A stretch of 64,000 nucleotides of DNA, taken from positions 1 to 64,000 of the forward strand of contig NZ_JADYTX010000005.1 of NCBI RefSeq assembly GCF_021531475.1, written 5' to 3'. Both the position numbers and the translations under genes were made by a program. Every line of letters starts with the position of its first letter. The first letter of the stretch is position 1. This stretch comes from Fusobacterium perfoetens (GTDB lineage: Bacteria; Fusobacteriota; Fusobacteriia; Fusobacteriales; Fusobacteriaceae). Positions 8,497-15,720 of the stretch are shown here, in pieces. Below the pieces are notes generated by a model. It worked only from the letters and a program-made list of their open reading frames with translations, was not told the origin of the DNA and searched no databases.

Positions 8497-8892
8497 TTAT
8501 AAATTACCACTAATTTCTGTTAATTGTCCTAAAATGTTAAAGTACCCATTTAGTTTAAATTTAACTTCGTTATCTACTATTAGAGAATTATCTTCTGAAT
8601 TATATCTCCCATAATCTTCATAATAAATATTTTCACGTTTATATGTAAAAACATAAATTTTATTATTTTCTAGTTTTCTTTTAAAGACATCAAAAATTAA
8701 TTCATTTCCCTTTTTTATTCCTCCAAAATCTTTTTCAGAGATAAGTTTTATTACAGTTATTTTTGGAATAGTGAAGCTACATTTTTTACAAACTTTTTCA
8801 AAAACTTCTTTTGGGTCTTCGTTAATTTCTTCAGCAGTTTTAAAAAGTAAATCTAAAACTCTTAATGTAGATACTTCTTTATTTTCTAACAT
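8497..8892 (-). CDS. Hypothetical protein, possible S24-like fold without HTH
   Basis: 131 residues. The N-terminal 45 residues are helical. The remainder (KGNELIFDVFKRKLENNKIYVF, abbreviated: GNELIF ... NKIYVFTYKREN ... LNGYFNILGQLTEI) resembles the beta-rich C-terminal half of S24/LexA-type proteins, but no Ser-Lys dyad is visible. It has a good AGGAGG site and lies 12 bp before the antirepressor. It may be a partner of the antirepressor; this is a guess from position. Confidence 0.55.
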   Translation of the reverse strand: MLENKEVSTLRVLDLLFKTAEEINEDPKEVFEKVCKKCSFTIPKITVIKLISEKDFGGIKKGNELIFDVFKRKLENNKIYVFTYKRENIYYEDYGRYNSEDNSLIVDNEVKFKLNGYFNILGQLTEISGNL

Positions 8893-8951
8893 CTCTTTTC
8901 CTCCTGATTATTAATATTGTCAACCAAGAGAACTTATGATATAATGGATTT

Positions 8952-9016
8952 ATCAAAGTTCGCTTTGGTGTGGAGATAGATTTGTGAGCCTGAGAAACTG
9001 CAATCTATCTCTTTTT
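8952..9016 (+). ncRNA. Predicted small RNA convergent with the 9015-9197 gene
   Basis: A promoter TTGTCA at 8917-8922 and TATAAT at 8940-8945 (17-bp spacing) is followed by a UUCG-capped hairpin (8952-8969) and a perfect 10-bp terminator stem (8973-8982 with 9002-9011) plus U5. No reading frame fits. Its 3' end overlaps the stop codon of the ribbon-helix-helix gene on the other strand, and its -35 box lies close to the ribosome site of the gene at 8892. The arrangement matches the other convergent small RNAs in this prophage. Confidence 0.7.
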
Positions 9017-9197
9017 ATTTATCGTCTTGTAAGACCATTTCTATTCCCTTTCTTAAAAAATCACTTCTTGTAATTTTTTTCTTTTCACAGTAGGAATTAA
9101 TTTTATCACTTAAGTCTTCATCTACTCTAGTTCTAATTTCAACTGTTTTAGGCTTTCCGATAATAGGTCTTCCCATTTTCTTTTTAGTAGCTTCCAT
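9015..9197 (-). CDS. Ribbon-helix-helix DNA-binding protein
   Basis: 60 residues with a basic N-terminus (KKKMGRPIIGKPKTVEIR), a beta strand (VEIRTRV) and two helices (EDLSDKINSYCEKKKI, TRSDFLRKGIEMVL), the standard RHH/CopG layout. Its own promoter at 9228-9256 is framed by a perfect inverted repeat, CGCTACAAAA (9216-9225) with TTTTGTAGCG (9237-9246), the likely autoregulatory operator. Start ATG at 9197 follows GAGGTG. Confidence 0.8.
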   Translation of the reverse strand: MEATKKKMGRPIIGKPKTVEIRTRVDEDLSDKINSYCEKKKITRSDFLRKGIEMVLQDDK

Positions 9198-9215
9198 TTC
9201 ATCACCTCACTTTTA

Positions 9216-9256
9216 CGCTACAAAAATATTATATACTTTTGTAGCGAATAAGTCAA
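9216..9256 (-). promoter_or_regulatory. Promoter with operator of the RHH gene
   Basis: On the minus strand TTGACT (9251-9256) and TATAAT (9228-9233) are 17 bp apart. A perfect 10-bp inverted repeat flanks the -10 box, as expected for RHH autorepression. Confidence 0.75.
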
Positions 9257-9350
9257 GAGGTTTTTTAAAATTCTTTCTACAAGGGTGTAAAGATTATTTA
9301 CTCCCTTTTCATTTCCATTACATCATAAGATTTTTTTTATTTTTTTAAAT

Positions 9351-9380
9351 AAAAAACCCCAGATTTTACTCTGAGGTTTC
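9351..9380 (-). terminator. Rho-independent terminator
   Basis: AAACCTCAGA pairs with a TCTGGGGTTT-type arm (9354-9363 with 9370-9379 on the plus strand), followed by T6 on the minus strand. It ends the transcript of the 9386-9550 gene. The 110 bp between it and the 9216-9256 promoter show nothing further. Confidence 0.75.
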
Positions 9381-9385
9381 ATTTT

Positions 9386-9550
9386 TTATTTATTTTTTTG
9401 TGTTATCAAAATATATAGAGCTTTTGAAGTGGTACAGTTATTTTCAGCCTTAAATTTTTCTAAAGCTTTTGTCATCTCTTCATACTCTTCTGGTGTATAT
9501 TTATATCCAAACATTCTTTTTGTTTTGGTTATTCCAATAGGTCTTACCAT
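9386..9550 (-). CDS. Small DNA-binding-like protein with GYKYTPEEYE motif, copy 1
   Basis: 54 residues, MVRPIGITKTKRMFGYKYTP-type start. It is paralogous to the 61-residue protein at 28971: shared VRP/VGRP-x-GI, GYKYTPEEYE and a C-terminal TTS(K/R)A helix. The layout (basic arm, strand, two helices) fits a ribbon-helix-helix regulator. Its ribosome site overlaps the -35 box of the divergent small RNA promoter, in both copies. A promoter TTGAGT-N17-TATAAC on the minus strand may drive it. It is likely the regulator of the adjacent toxin-like cassette. Confidence 0.65.
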   Translation of the reverse strand: MVRPIGITKTKRMFGYKYTPEEYEEMTKALEKFKAENNCTTSKALYILITQKNK

Positions 9551-9594
9551 AGTTCCCCCTTGACTTTTTGATAAAAATAAGTTATAATCTTATT

Positions 9595-9660
9595 ACAAAC
9601 AAAACTCAAGCACGATGTTAAAAGGACTAATCATTTTTGGTTAGTTCTTTTATTTTTTTC
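9595..9660 (+). ncRNA. Antisense small RNA of cassette I
   Basis: The promoter is TTGACT at 9560-9565 and TATAAT at 9583-9588 (17-bp spacing). The RNA carries CTCAAGCACGAT (9605-9616), which is exactly complementary to the start region of the first peptide gene (9886-9897), and ends in the stem AAAGGACTAA/TTAGTTCTTT plus a U-run. The arrangement of direct repeats at both ends of convergent transcripts is that of par/fst-type type I systems. Confidence 0.75.
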
Positions 9661-9739
9661 TATTTTTTCTGATATATTGCACTCCTAAAATTATAACTAC
9701 AATACTTGTTATTGCTTGAATTATTTTTAAATATTCCAT
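9650..9739 (-). CDS. Tiny membrane peptide, second peptide of cassette I
   Basis: 29 residues: one hydrophobic helix (ITSIVVIILGVQYI) and a basic tail (RKNRKK). This is the form of type I toxins and other small membrane toxins. An AGGAG site lies about 10 bases upstream. Its stop codon falls inside the terminator arm of the antisense RNA. A G-rich hairpin (9777-9793) lies between it and the first peptide gene. Confidence 0.55.
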   Translation of the reverse strand: MEYLKIIQAITSIVVIILGVQYIRKNRKK

Positions 9740-9798
9740 AAATATTCATCTCCTTTTTAATTAAGTTATAGGGAGTGGGAGGAGCTACCTCCCAGCTG

Positions 9799-9894
9799 TT
9801 ATTTCTTATTGTTATCTATTTTTTCTTTAATAAAGATATAAATAACAATGGCATTGGCTACAATGCCGAGAAGAGTGTTTAGTTTCTCAAGCAC
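9799..9894 (-). CDS. Tiny membrane peptide, first peptide of cassette I
   Basis: 31 residues from GTG, preceded by AGGAGGTG. It has one hydrophobic helix (LLGIVANAIVIYIFI) and a charged tail. The start codon lies inside the 12-base repeat complementary to the antisense RNA, so that RNA should block its translation. Transcribed from the strong promoter at 9922-9950. It could be the toxin itself or a leader peptide controlling the second peptide. Confidence 0.6.
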   Translation of the reverse strand: MLEKLNTLLGIVANAIVIYIFIKEKIDNNKK

Positions 9895-9921
9895 GATATT
9901 TCACCTCCTCCCTATGTATAT

Positions 9922-9960
9922 ATTATAACTTATCCATATCAAAAAGTCAAGGACTTTTTG
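9922..9960 (-). promoter_or_regulatory. Promoter and inverted repeat of cassette I
   Basis: On the minus strand TTGACT (9945-9950) and TATAAT (9922-9927) are 17 bp apart. The spacer and flanks nearly repeat the antisense promoter at 9560-9588 in opposite orientation. CAAAAAGTC at 9940-9948 and GACTTTTTG at 9952-9960 form a perfect inverted repeat across the -35 box, a candidate operator for the neighbouring small regulator. Confidence 0.75.
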
Positions 9961-10026
9961 AAGAAATGATATATTTTTTCCTCAGATAATATTCAATTTC
10001 CAATGTTCAAATTTTTAATTTATTTC

Positions 10027-10476
10027 TTATACATCTGCTATACTTTCAAGGATTTCAACTCTTGATGGTACACAAGATAATGTTAATTCTCTTTCTGTAA
10101 GTTCTCCACTTTTAAATGAACCTAAATCGATATCTCCAGTAAACATACAATCGTTAAAAGCTAATGCTTCTGCCCCTCTTGCCTCCGGGTCATCTAATTG
10201 AATATTTATAGTTGTCATAGGATTTAAAGTTCCTGAAGTTACAGACTTTAACAACTCCAACTCTGGAGAAAATACTTTTTGTAACTTTAATTTTATTTCT
10301 ATTGATGATGAAGTGTTTTTCTTTCCTTTTTCTCCACCTGCTAATAAGACATCTTTACTATCAAGTTTTAATTTAGCTTCAAATTCTGAAACCTCTGCCC
10401 AGTGTCTTCCACCTATATAGCATTTTCCGAAGCTTCCTGACACAACGTCTTTTTCTCTAAATAAAAAATCTGCCAT
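10027..10476 (-). CDS. Tail tube protein (XkdM-like)
   Basis: 149 residues, the XkdM length. It starts MADFLFREKDVVSGSFGKCYI with a G-rich strand, and has EIKLKLQKVFSPELELLKSVTSG and a C-terminal LTLSCVPSRVEIL strand, typical of myophage tubes. It follows the sheath gene by 15 bp, the normal sheath-tube order. In PBSX-like phages the chaperone comes next; here a 2.4 kb regulatory island intervenes. Confidence 0.85.
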   Translation of the reverse strand: MADFLFREKDVVSGSFGKCYIGGRHWAEVSEFEAKLKLDSKDVLLAGGEKGKKNTSSSIEIKLKLQKVFSPELELLKSVTSGTLNPMTTINIQLDDPEARGAEALAFNDCMFTGDIDLGSFKSGELTERELTLSCVPSRVEILESIADV

Positions 10477-10491
10477 TTACTGCTCCTCCTT

Positions 10492-11649
10492 TTATAAATA
10501 TGCTTCTCCTTTGAAATCTTCCATTACATCAGTAGGCTTATAATCTGGGATATATGCAAACACAATATCATCAGTATTAGCTCTACATAAATCATATTCA
10601 GTTAATTTCTTAGCCTCTTCTTCTGTAATAGGTTTACCTTTATATGTTCCTTTAGAGATTATGTAATTTTTAACAGCTTCTGTATCTATTTTCATTCTGT
10701 TTTCATTTGCAGGGTCTAATTGTCCTGATTTTTGGAATGTTGCAAGATAAGCATTTACAGCTCCAAGGAATAATAATTTATTTGAATAGATATTTTGATA
10801 CTTTCCTCTGTAAGAGTTTATGAAAGTATTTCTAATATCTTTTTGATGCAAGTCCATAATCTCCATTTTTCTAATCTTAGTAAAACTTCTGTTCATACTA
10901 TCTGTTGCCGTTGTAAATGATGTTACTCCTCTAAGAATTACATATTTACTTCCATCATAAGATGTAAGTAATTTACCTTCTCCAATAGCTGTATTTTCAT
11001 CATCTACTGTTGTTGTAAATGCTTTTAACCAAGGTTGCTCCATATTAGTTATAGAAGCATTTAAAGGAGCTCCTGCACATAAAGAACCAATACATAAAGT
11101 ATATTCTTGTGCTGTATAAGCTTTTTCTTCAAAATCAACTATTGTATGTGCTGTTTGTCTAGTATCATAGTCAATTATCCAAGGTTTATCTGGTTTTGAT
11201 GAAGACGCTACAATAAGTTTTATTGTAGATGTATTATTACCTAATTTAACTGTTTCTATATTTCTTATAGAATTTATCCAAGTTTCTAAATCACTTACTG
11301 TTGTTTCAGGTTTATCCTCTCCAATTGTGAAAGGACACACTAAATAATTTGGCTCTTCTATAGCTATCTGTTTTAAAACATCTTGAAAATTCTCTTTCGT
11401 AGCTTTATATACTACTACTTTAAAAGGATTACCTCTAAAAGCCATAGCTTTTAAAGCCTTATAATTATCAGCAGTCCAATCCTTTTCATCTATTTCAACA
11501 GCTGAGTAATATTCTTTTTTTGTAAAATCTTCCTTAGTTGTATCAAACATGATAACACCAAGAACTCCTCTTACACTTCCTGAAATTACAACAGCGGCTC
11601 TCTCTATAAATTCCAATTGAAATTTACATTTTTTATTTAATGCTGCCAT
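10492..11649 (-). CDS. Tail sheath protein (XkdK-like)
   Basis: About 385 residues. Sheath features are an N-terminal ERAAVVISGSVRGVLGVIMFD strand region (shortened here), the central VKLGNNTSTIKLIVASSS and ASITNMEQPWLKAF, and a C-terminal domain beginning VILRGVTSFTT. The start at 11649 is chosen because GGAGG lies six bases upstream. It makes the contractile sheath, which identifies the phage as a myovirus. Confidence 0.88.
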   Translation of the reverse strand: MAALNKKCKFQLEFIERAAVVISGSVRGVLGVIMFDTTKEDFTKKEYYSAVEIDEKDWTADNYKALKAMAFRGNPFKVVVYKATKENFQDVLKQIAIEEPNYLVCPFTIGEDKPETTVSDLETWINSIRNIETVKLGNNTSTIKLIVASSSKPDKPWIIDYDTRQTAHTIVDFEEKAYTAQEYTLCIGSLCAGAPLNASITNMEQPWLKAFTTTVDDENTAIGEGKLLTSYDGSKYVILRGVTSFTTATDSMNRSFTKIRKMEIMDLHQKDIRNTFINSYRGKYQNIYSNKLLFLGAVNAYLATFQKSGQLDPANENRMKIDTEAVKNYIISKGTYKGKPITEEEAKKLTEYDLCRANTDDIVFAYIPDYKPTDVMEDFKGEAYL

Positions 11650-11662
11650 TTTTCCTCCTTCT

Positions 11663-12103
11663 TTACTCATTTAAAATATATTTATCATTTAATCTTTCTA
11701 TATTTAAAAACTTTTCTTCATCTAAAATCTCTCTTGTACAATCATAAGTACATTGAATTTCAGCGATTCTTATTGTTTCTCTTTCATCATCTATCGAATA
11801 TTTAATCTTATATCCTGTAGTTTGAAAGAAATTAGATGTTTCAAATTCATTAAATAAATCTTTTTTTATAAACTTTTGAACCTCTTCTCTAAACTCTAAA
11901 AGTCCATCTTTCTCTCTTGATGAGATATAAAATATAGAAAAATCTATAAATTTTTGTTTTTTTATATATTCTTCTCCTGTGATAACAAAATAAATAGTTT
12001 TAGGAGATATATTTTCAGGTAGATCTTCTTTGTAAAAAACTCTCCAACGAGGATTATTTTCTTCAAAATACCTTTTAAAATATTCAAGTCTTTTTCTTAT
12101 CAT
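11663..12103 (-). CDS. Putative tail completion/terminator protein
   Basis: 146 residues, no confident family. It lies immediately upstream of the sheath gene, where contractile phages encode the tail terminator or head-tail joining protein. Alternating strand-helix content (KTIYFVITGEEY, FIDFSIFYISS) suits that fold. Overlaps the preceding gene by 4 bp. Confidence 0.5.
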   Translation of the reverse strand: MIRKRLEYFKRYFEENNPRWRVFYKEDLPENISPKTIYFVITGEEYIKKQKFIDFSIFYISSREKDGLLEFREEVQKFIKKDLFNEFETSNFFQTTGYKIKYSIDDERETIRIAEIQCTYDCTREILDEEKFLNIERLNDKYILNE

Positions 12104-12495
12104 CTTGATTCACCTACAACAATTATTTTTGCTATTTTTTTTTGAGAATCAATATTGTCTTCTTCTAGTTCTATTACTTCATCTCTAAATAGTTCTAATA
12201 ATTCTAATAGAGTTGCTTTTTTATCTTCACTTTCTCTTTCTCGTTCTATCCCTTCAAACAATTTCCATTGAATATATAGTTCTTTTGCTGAAATCCAGTT
12301 TTCTTCGGTCAATTTTTCAGTTCTATTTTTGAGATAAGTTGTAATAAATCTATCAGCTTTTCTATTTAATGATGTAGAAGATACATCTTCTAATTTTTTT
12401 GTAAATTCATCTTCTGTCCATCGATGAACATCACAAACGTGTTCTATATACACATCTTCAAAATAATCTATTGTAATTTGTGGTATAAAATCCAT
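12100..12495 (-). CDS. Putative head-tail connector protein
   Basis: 131 residues, largely helical and acidic (EDEFTKKLEDVSS, LLELLELFRDEVIELEED). It lies between the major capsid and tail completion genes, the usual position of gp6-like adaptor proteins. No diagnostic motif seen; the call rests on position and helical content. Confidence 0.45.
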   Translation of the reverse strand: MDFIPQITIDYFEDVYIEHVCDVHRWTEDEFTKKLEDVSSTSLNRKADRFITTYLKNRTEKLTEENWISAKELYIQWKLFEGIERERESEDKKATLLELLELFRDEVIELEEDNIDSQKKIAKIIVVGESR

Positions 12496-12532
12496 TGTTC
12501 CTCCTTAAAGGAGAGGGGATTTACCCCTCATA

Positions 12533-13516
12533 TTACTCAGATATAGTAACTTTATATCTTCTAAACTTATCAACAGATAAAATTAAAGGCATTGGAGCTG
12601 ATTTACCCCAAAGTCCTGCACTACCTGTCATTTCTTCAACTCTTAAATCTCCTGATATAGTTTTTGCTTTAACTAAATGAGATGTATTTGATTTAACATC
12701 TCCATACATCAAGCAACCATAACCAACAGCTAAAGTTTTTAATGAGTAGAATACCATTAAATCTTTAGGGTCTACTAATTTATCATCAGTTCCTTTAGCA
12801 CCAACTAATAAATCTATTCTTAAACCACCATTTAATTCAATATATGGATTATCTCCATAAACAAATCTAACACCATTTAAGTTTTGATTTACTACAAGAG
12901 CTTCATTTTTTAAAGCATTGAATATAGTAGATCCAACTTCTATTTTTGGAAACTCCTGATGTTTTGTTTGATATTCCAAAGCTAAAGCAAATATTTCATC
13001 AGCAATTTTTGTTTTACCGTTCCAATTTAATGTTTTATCTGATTTTGTTCCAACTTCTAAAACTTTTCCATCTTTATCTTTATAAGTTCCTTTGAAAAAT
13101 ACATCTACACATTGTTTTTCAAATCTATTTCTTAATGCTGCGGCAATAATTCTTGCTCCTTTAGCTTCTAATTGTTCAATGCTAGGAATTTCACTACCTG
13201 TTTGAGTAAATGTTGGAACACCTGCTTTTACTTCTATTAAATCACTAGCTGAATAAGGATATTGTCCCCCTATTACATCAGGTTCTAATTCAATAGCTCT
13301 TCCACCATCTTTTCCTATAATAGGTAAAACTTCTGTTCTTCCTACTATTCCTGCTGTAACGAAGAAATCTGTCATATCCTCTATTCTAATTTTTTCTGTT
13401 GGTGATAAATATTCATTTCCACTTGATTCAAATTTCTTTGAATATATTTGAGGGATTGTTAATTTTTGCCCCATTTCAGCTATTAAAGAAATTAAATATA
13501 TCATTCTTTTATTCAT
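12533..13516 (-). CDS. Major capsid protein (lambda gpE-like family)
   Basis: 327 residues, the usual size. Family features are the N-terminal EKIRIEDMTDFFVTAGIVG, the QLEAKGARIIAAALRNRFEKQ helix (shortened) and the C-terminal PLILSVDKFRRYKV. A protease/scaffold and a decoration-type protein are encoded just upstream, as in lambda- and Mu-like heads. A ribosome site lies before the start at 13516. Confidence 0.85.
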   Translation of the reverse strand: MNKRMIYLISLIAEMGQKLTIPQIYSKKFESSGNEYLSPTEKIRIEDMTDFFVTAGIVGRTEVLPIIGKDGGRAIELEPDVIGGQYPYSASDLIEVKAGVPTFTQTGSEIPSIEQLEAKGARIIAAALRNRFEKQCVDVFFKGTYKDKDGKVLEVGTKSDKTLNWNGKTKIADEIFALALEYQTKHQEFPKIEVGSTIFNALKNEALVVNQNLNGVRFVYGDNPYIELNGGLRIDLLVGAKGTDDKLVDPKDLMVFYSLKTLAVGYGCLMYGDVKSNTSHLVKAKTISGDLRVEEMTGSAGLWGKSAPMPLILSVDKFRRYKVTISE

Positions 13517-13519
13517 CTA

Positions 13520-13888
13520 TTAAACCTCCTCTGTTGCTTTTAATTCGCTTGTTAATATAATTCCTGCTGCTTTTAATTTAGATATAAGAGCTTTGTCTGT
13601 GTCCCAGTCAACACCTTGAATAGATTCTTTAGCAACTATCACATAAGTAGTTACTGGTCCTAAATCATTGGCTTCTAAAGTTGCATCCTCTCCAGTGTAT
13701 AGACCAGCTATAACACCTTTTTTAGGATCATCTTTGACATAAGCATAAAATAATCCGTCTGTATCATCTTGAGCGACTGGTTGTAAATATTTGATTTCTC
13801 CACTACCCATTTCAACTCTTATATCAGGTTGTAATCTTTTAAAATTAGTTCTATTTGGTTTTATTACTTCTCTTTTAAAGCTACCCAT
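13520..13888 (-). CDS. Head decoration protein (gpD-like)
   Basis: 122 residues. The ending 'GPVTTYVIVAKESI' followed by 'LKAAGIIL' is typical of head decoration proteins, which trimerise on the capsid surface. It lies directly before the major capsid gene, 3 bp away, as expected. Confidence 0.7.
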   Translation of the reverse strand: MGSFKREVIKPNRTNFKRLQPDIRVEMGSGEIKYLQPVAQDDTDGLFYAYVKDDPKKGVIAGLYTGEDATLEANDLGPVTTYVIVAKESIQGVDWDTDKALISKLKAAGIILTSELKATEEV

Positions 13889-13904
13889 TATTCTTCCTCC
13901 TTAA

Positions 13905-14894
13905 TTAATATAAACTAGCTACTCTTTTAGCTTTTTCTTGTGGTGTTTCTTCAATATTTTCTCTATTAAATTCCATTGTTCCTGTAATGTTTTTAAAAAG
14001 TTCTTTAAAAGGACTTTCTCCCTGTGAAAATTCTTTTAACTTATCTGCCATTGACATTTTTTCTTCTTCTGAAAACTCAATGATATTCGTATATTCTGTT
14101 TCTTCATAAGCTTTATCAATAGCAAATTCTAATATTTTGTGCATTACAGGTGGAAATTTAGAAATTATATTTTTCTTTGTTTCCTCTCTCTCTGCTTCTC
14201 TTGTAAATTCTGCTTTTGCTCTTGAATAAATTTCTTCTGGTGTTAAAGTATTTACAGGTTTATTAGTAATTACAAATCCAAGATTATCTGCAATAGTTTT
14301 TAATGTTTCTTGGGAAAATTCTGCTGTTTTTTCTACTGTATAACCTGCTGCTTTAAGTCTAGTTATTGAATTTTGCTCGTTATCCTTATCCCACATCACA
14401 TCAAATAAAGATTGAAGTTTTATTTTAGAAGCATCTACTCCTTTTAGATAAGCTGCAAACTCATCAATTTTCCCTTGTGCATCTTCTTCTGCAAATTCTA
14501 TTATCTCAGCTTTCTCAATAGCTGTTAGGTCCTGAGAAAATTCACTAAAAGACTGATCTAAATCTTTTAAATGTGGTGGAGCATAGCCAAGTATCGCAAG
14601 ATGATTTGGAGTTCCATCTTCTCCAATACCGATAGATAAGTTAGGATATTGGTCCTTTATACTCTCTCCTAATGAGTTATATGCAAATTCTCCGATTAGA
14701 TATCCTTGGTCATCTACCTCGGTAACTTTACAAGTTCCTGCAATAGGAATTGCTGTTACTGGGTAACCATTTTTTGTCCAATCTCCAACATGTCCTGCTG
14801 TGATGTTAAACTCTTTTCCTACCCAGCTTTTTAATTTATCTACTGAGTAGGTCCCTTTTCTTCCGTAGTCTCCTGCTTTAAAAATTTTAGGCAT
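13905..14894 (-). CDS. Mu gpI-like prohead protease/scaffold
   Basis: 330 residues. The N-terminal 130 residues (KIFKAGDYGRKGTYSVDKL, TAGHVGDW, LSIGIGEDG) match the Mu gpI-type protease. Residues 140-330 are Glu/Lys-rich and helical, as in a scaffold fused to the protease. ATG at 14894 is chosen because it sits seven bases after AGGAGG. It should clear the prohead during maturation. Confidence 0.75.
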   Translation of the reverse strand: MPKIFKAGDYGRKGTYSVDKLKSWVGKEFNITAGHVGDWTKNGYPVTAIPIAGTCKVTEVDDQGYLIGEFAYNSLGESIKDQYPNLSIGIGEDGTPNHLAILGYAPPHLKDLDQSFSEFSQDLTAIEKAEIIEFAEEDAQGKIDEFAAYLKGVDASKIKLQSLFDVMWDKDNEQNSITRLKAAGYTVEKTAEFSQETLKTIADNLGFVITNKPVNTLTPEEIYSRAKAEFTREAEREETKKNIISKFPPVMHKILEFAIDKAYEETEYTNIIEFSEEEKMSMADKLKEFSQGESPFKELFKNITGTMEFNRENIEETPQEKAKRVASLY

Positions 14895-14912
14895 TGTCAT
14901 TCCTCCTTTCGT

Positions 14913-15167
14913 TTATTTATTTAATTCTGTATATTTTGTTACAACTTCTTCAGTAAGATATTTTCTAAATTCAGTTGTAATTGGATGTACTTTATCAACA
15001 AATTTTTTATTTCTTTTTTCCGCTGGCATAGCAATAATTAAACCAGTTTTTCCTTTAATGATTTTTGCATTGTGAACTATAAAGCATTCATCAAAAGTGA
15101 TATCTACATATGCTTTTAAATTTCCTTGATTTTTTGGTGTTCTAAATTTTATGTCTGTAATTTTCAT
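14913..15167 (-). CDS. spoVG: SpoVG family protein
   Basis: 84 residues aligning along its whole length with SpoVG: MKITDIKFRTP, then YVDITFDECFIVHNAKII, GLIIAMPAEKR and HPITTEFRKYL. SpoVG proteins bind nucleic acid and regulate cell division or virulence genes in Firmicutes. Its position inside the head operon, between a Mu-G-like gene and the protease, is unusual and suggests a phage copy that acts late or on host genes. Confidence 0.85.
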   Translation of the reverse strand: MKITDIKFRTPKNQGNLKAYVDITFDECFIVHNAKIIKGKTGLIIAMPAEKRNKKFVDKVHPITTEFRKYLTEEVVTKYTELNK

Positions 15168-15171
15168 CTAT

Positions 15172-15720
15172 TTACCTTCCTTTTATAATGTAATCTGTTA
15201 ATATTTCTAAATAATTTTGTTTTTGTTCATAAGATATACCCATAAATCTTCTTTCAGGTATATCTCCCCAAGGTGCTTGTCCTCTTCTAGTATGTGATTT
15301 AACTCTTATTCTTTTTCTATTTTTCGCCCATTGACCTTTTTTAGTCTTATATCTCACTTTTCTATAATGTGCTTTTACTGTATATGTGCCTTTCCATAGA
15401 CTACCTTGCTTAGCTCCATAATTCATTGTTTTAGCATATATAACATTTGTACCAACTCTAGCAAAATTACTTCCTGACGAACATCTAAAATGTCCATACA
15501 ATCTTCCATTATCTTTCAATGTTTCTCCGTTTTGTTCTTTAGCTCTCTTTGATTTTTTCCAAGGCTTTCCATCATAAGAATGTTCTTCATCTATATTTCT
15601 TCGAACTTCACTTTTCATATCAACAGAAATTTTTTTCATTGGCTCTTTTAAATTATTGGCTCTTTTGACAATCTCTTTTAGTTTCTTTTTAAGATTACTG
15701 TCTTTTATTTTTACTCCCAT
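15172..15720 (-). CDS. Virion morphogenesis protein (Mu gpG-like)
   Basis: 182 basic residues. It begins MGVKIKDSNLKKKLKEIVKR and has a VGTNVIYAKTMNYGAKQG segment ('y...h..G') and the ending ERRFMGISYEQ, characteristic of the Mu gpG/tail completion family. It overlaps the portal-MuF gene by 10 bp. Its usual role is head-tail joining or tail completion. Confidence 0.75.
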   Translation of the reverse strand: MGVKIKDSNLKKKLKEIVKRANNLKEPMKKISVDMKSEVRRNIDEEHSYDGKPWKKSKRAKEQNGETLKDNGRLYGHFRCSSGSNFARVGTNVIYAKTMNYGAKQGSLWKGTYTVKAHYRKVRYKTKKGQWAKNRKRIRVKSHTRRGQAPWGDIPERRFMGISYEQKQNYLEILTDYIIKGR

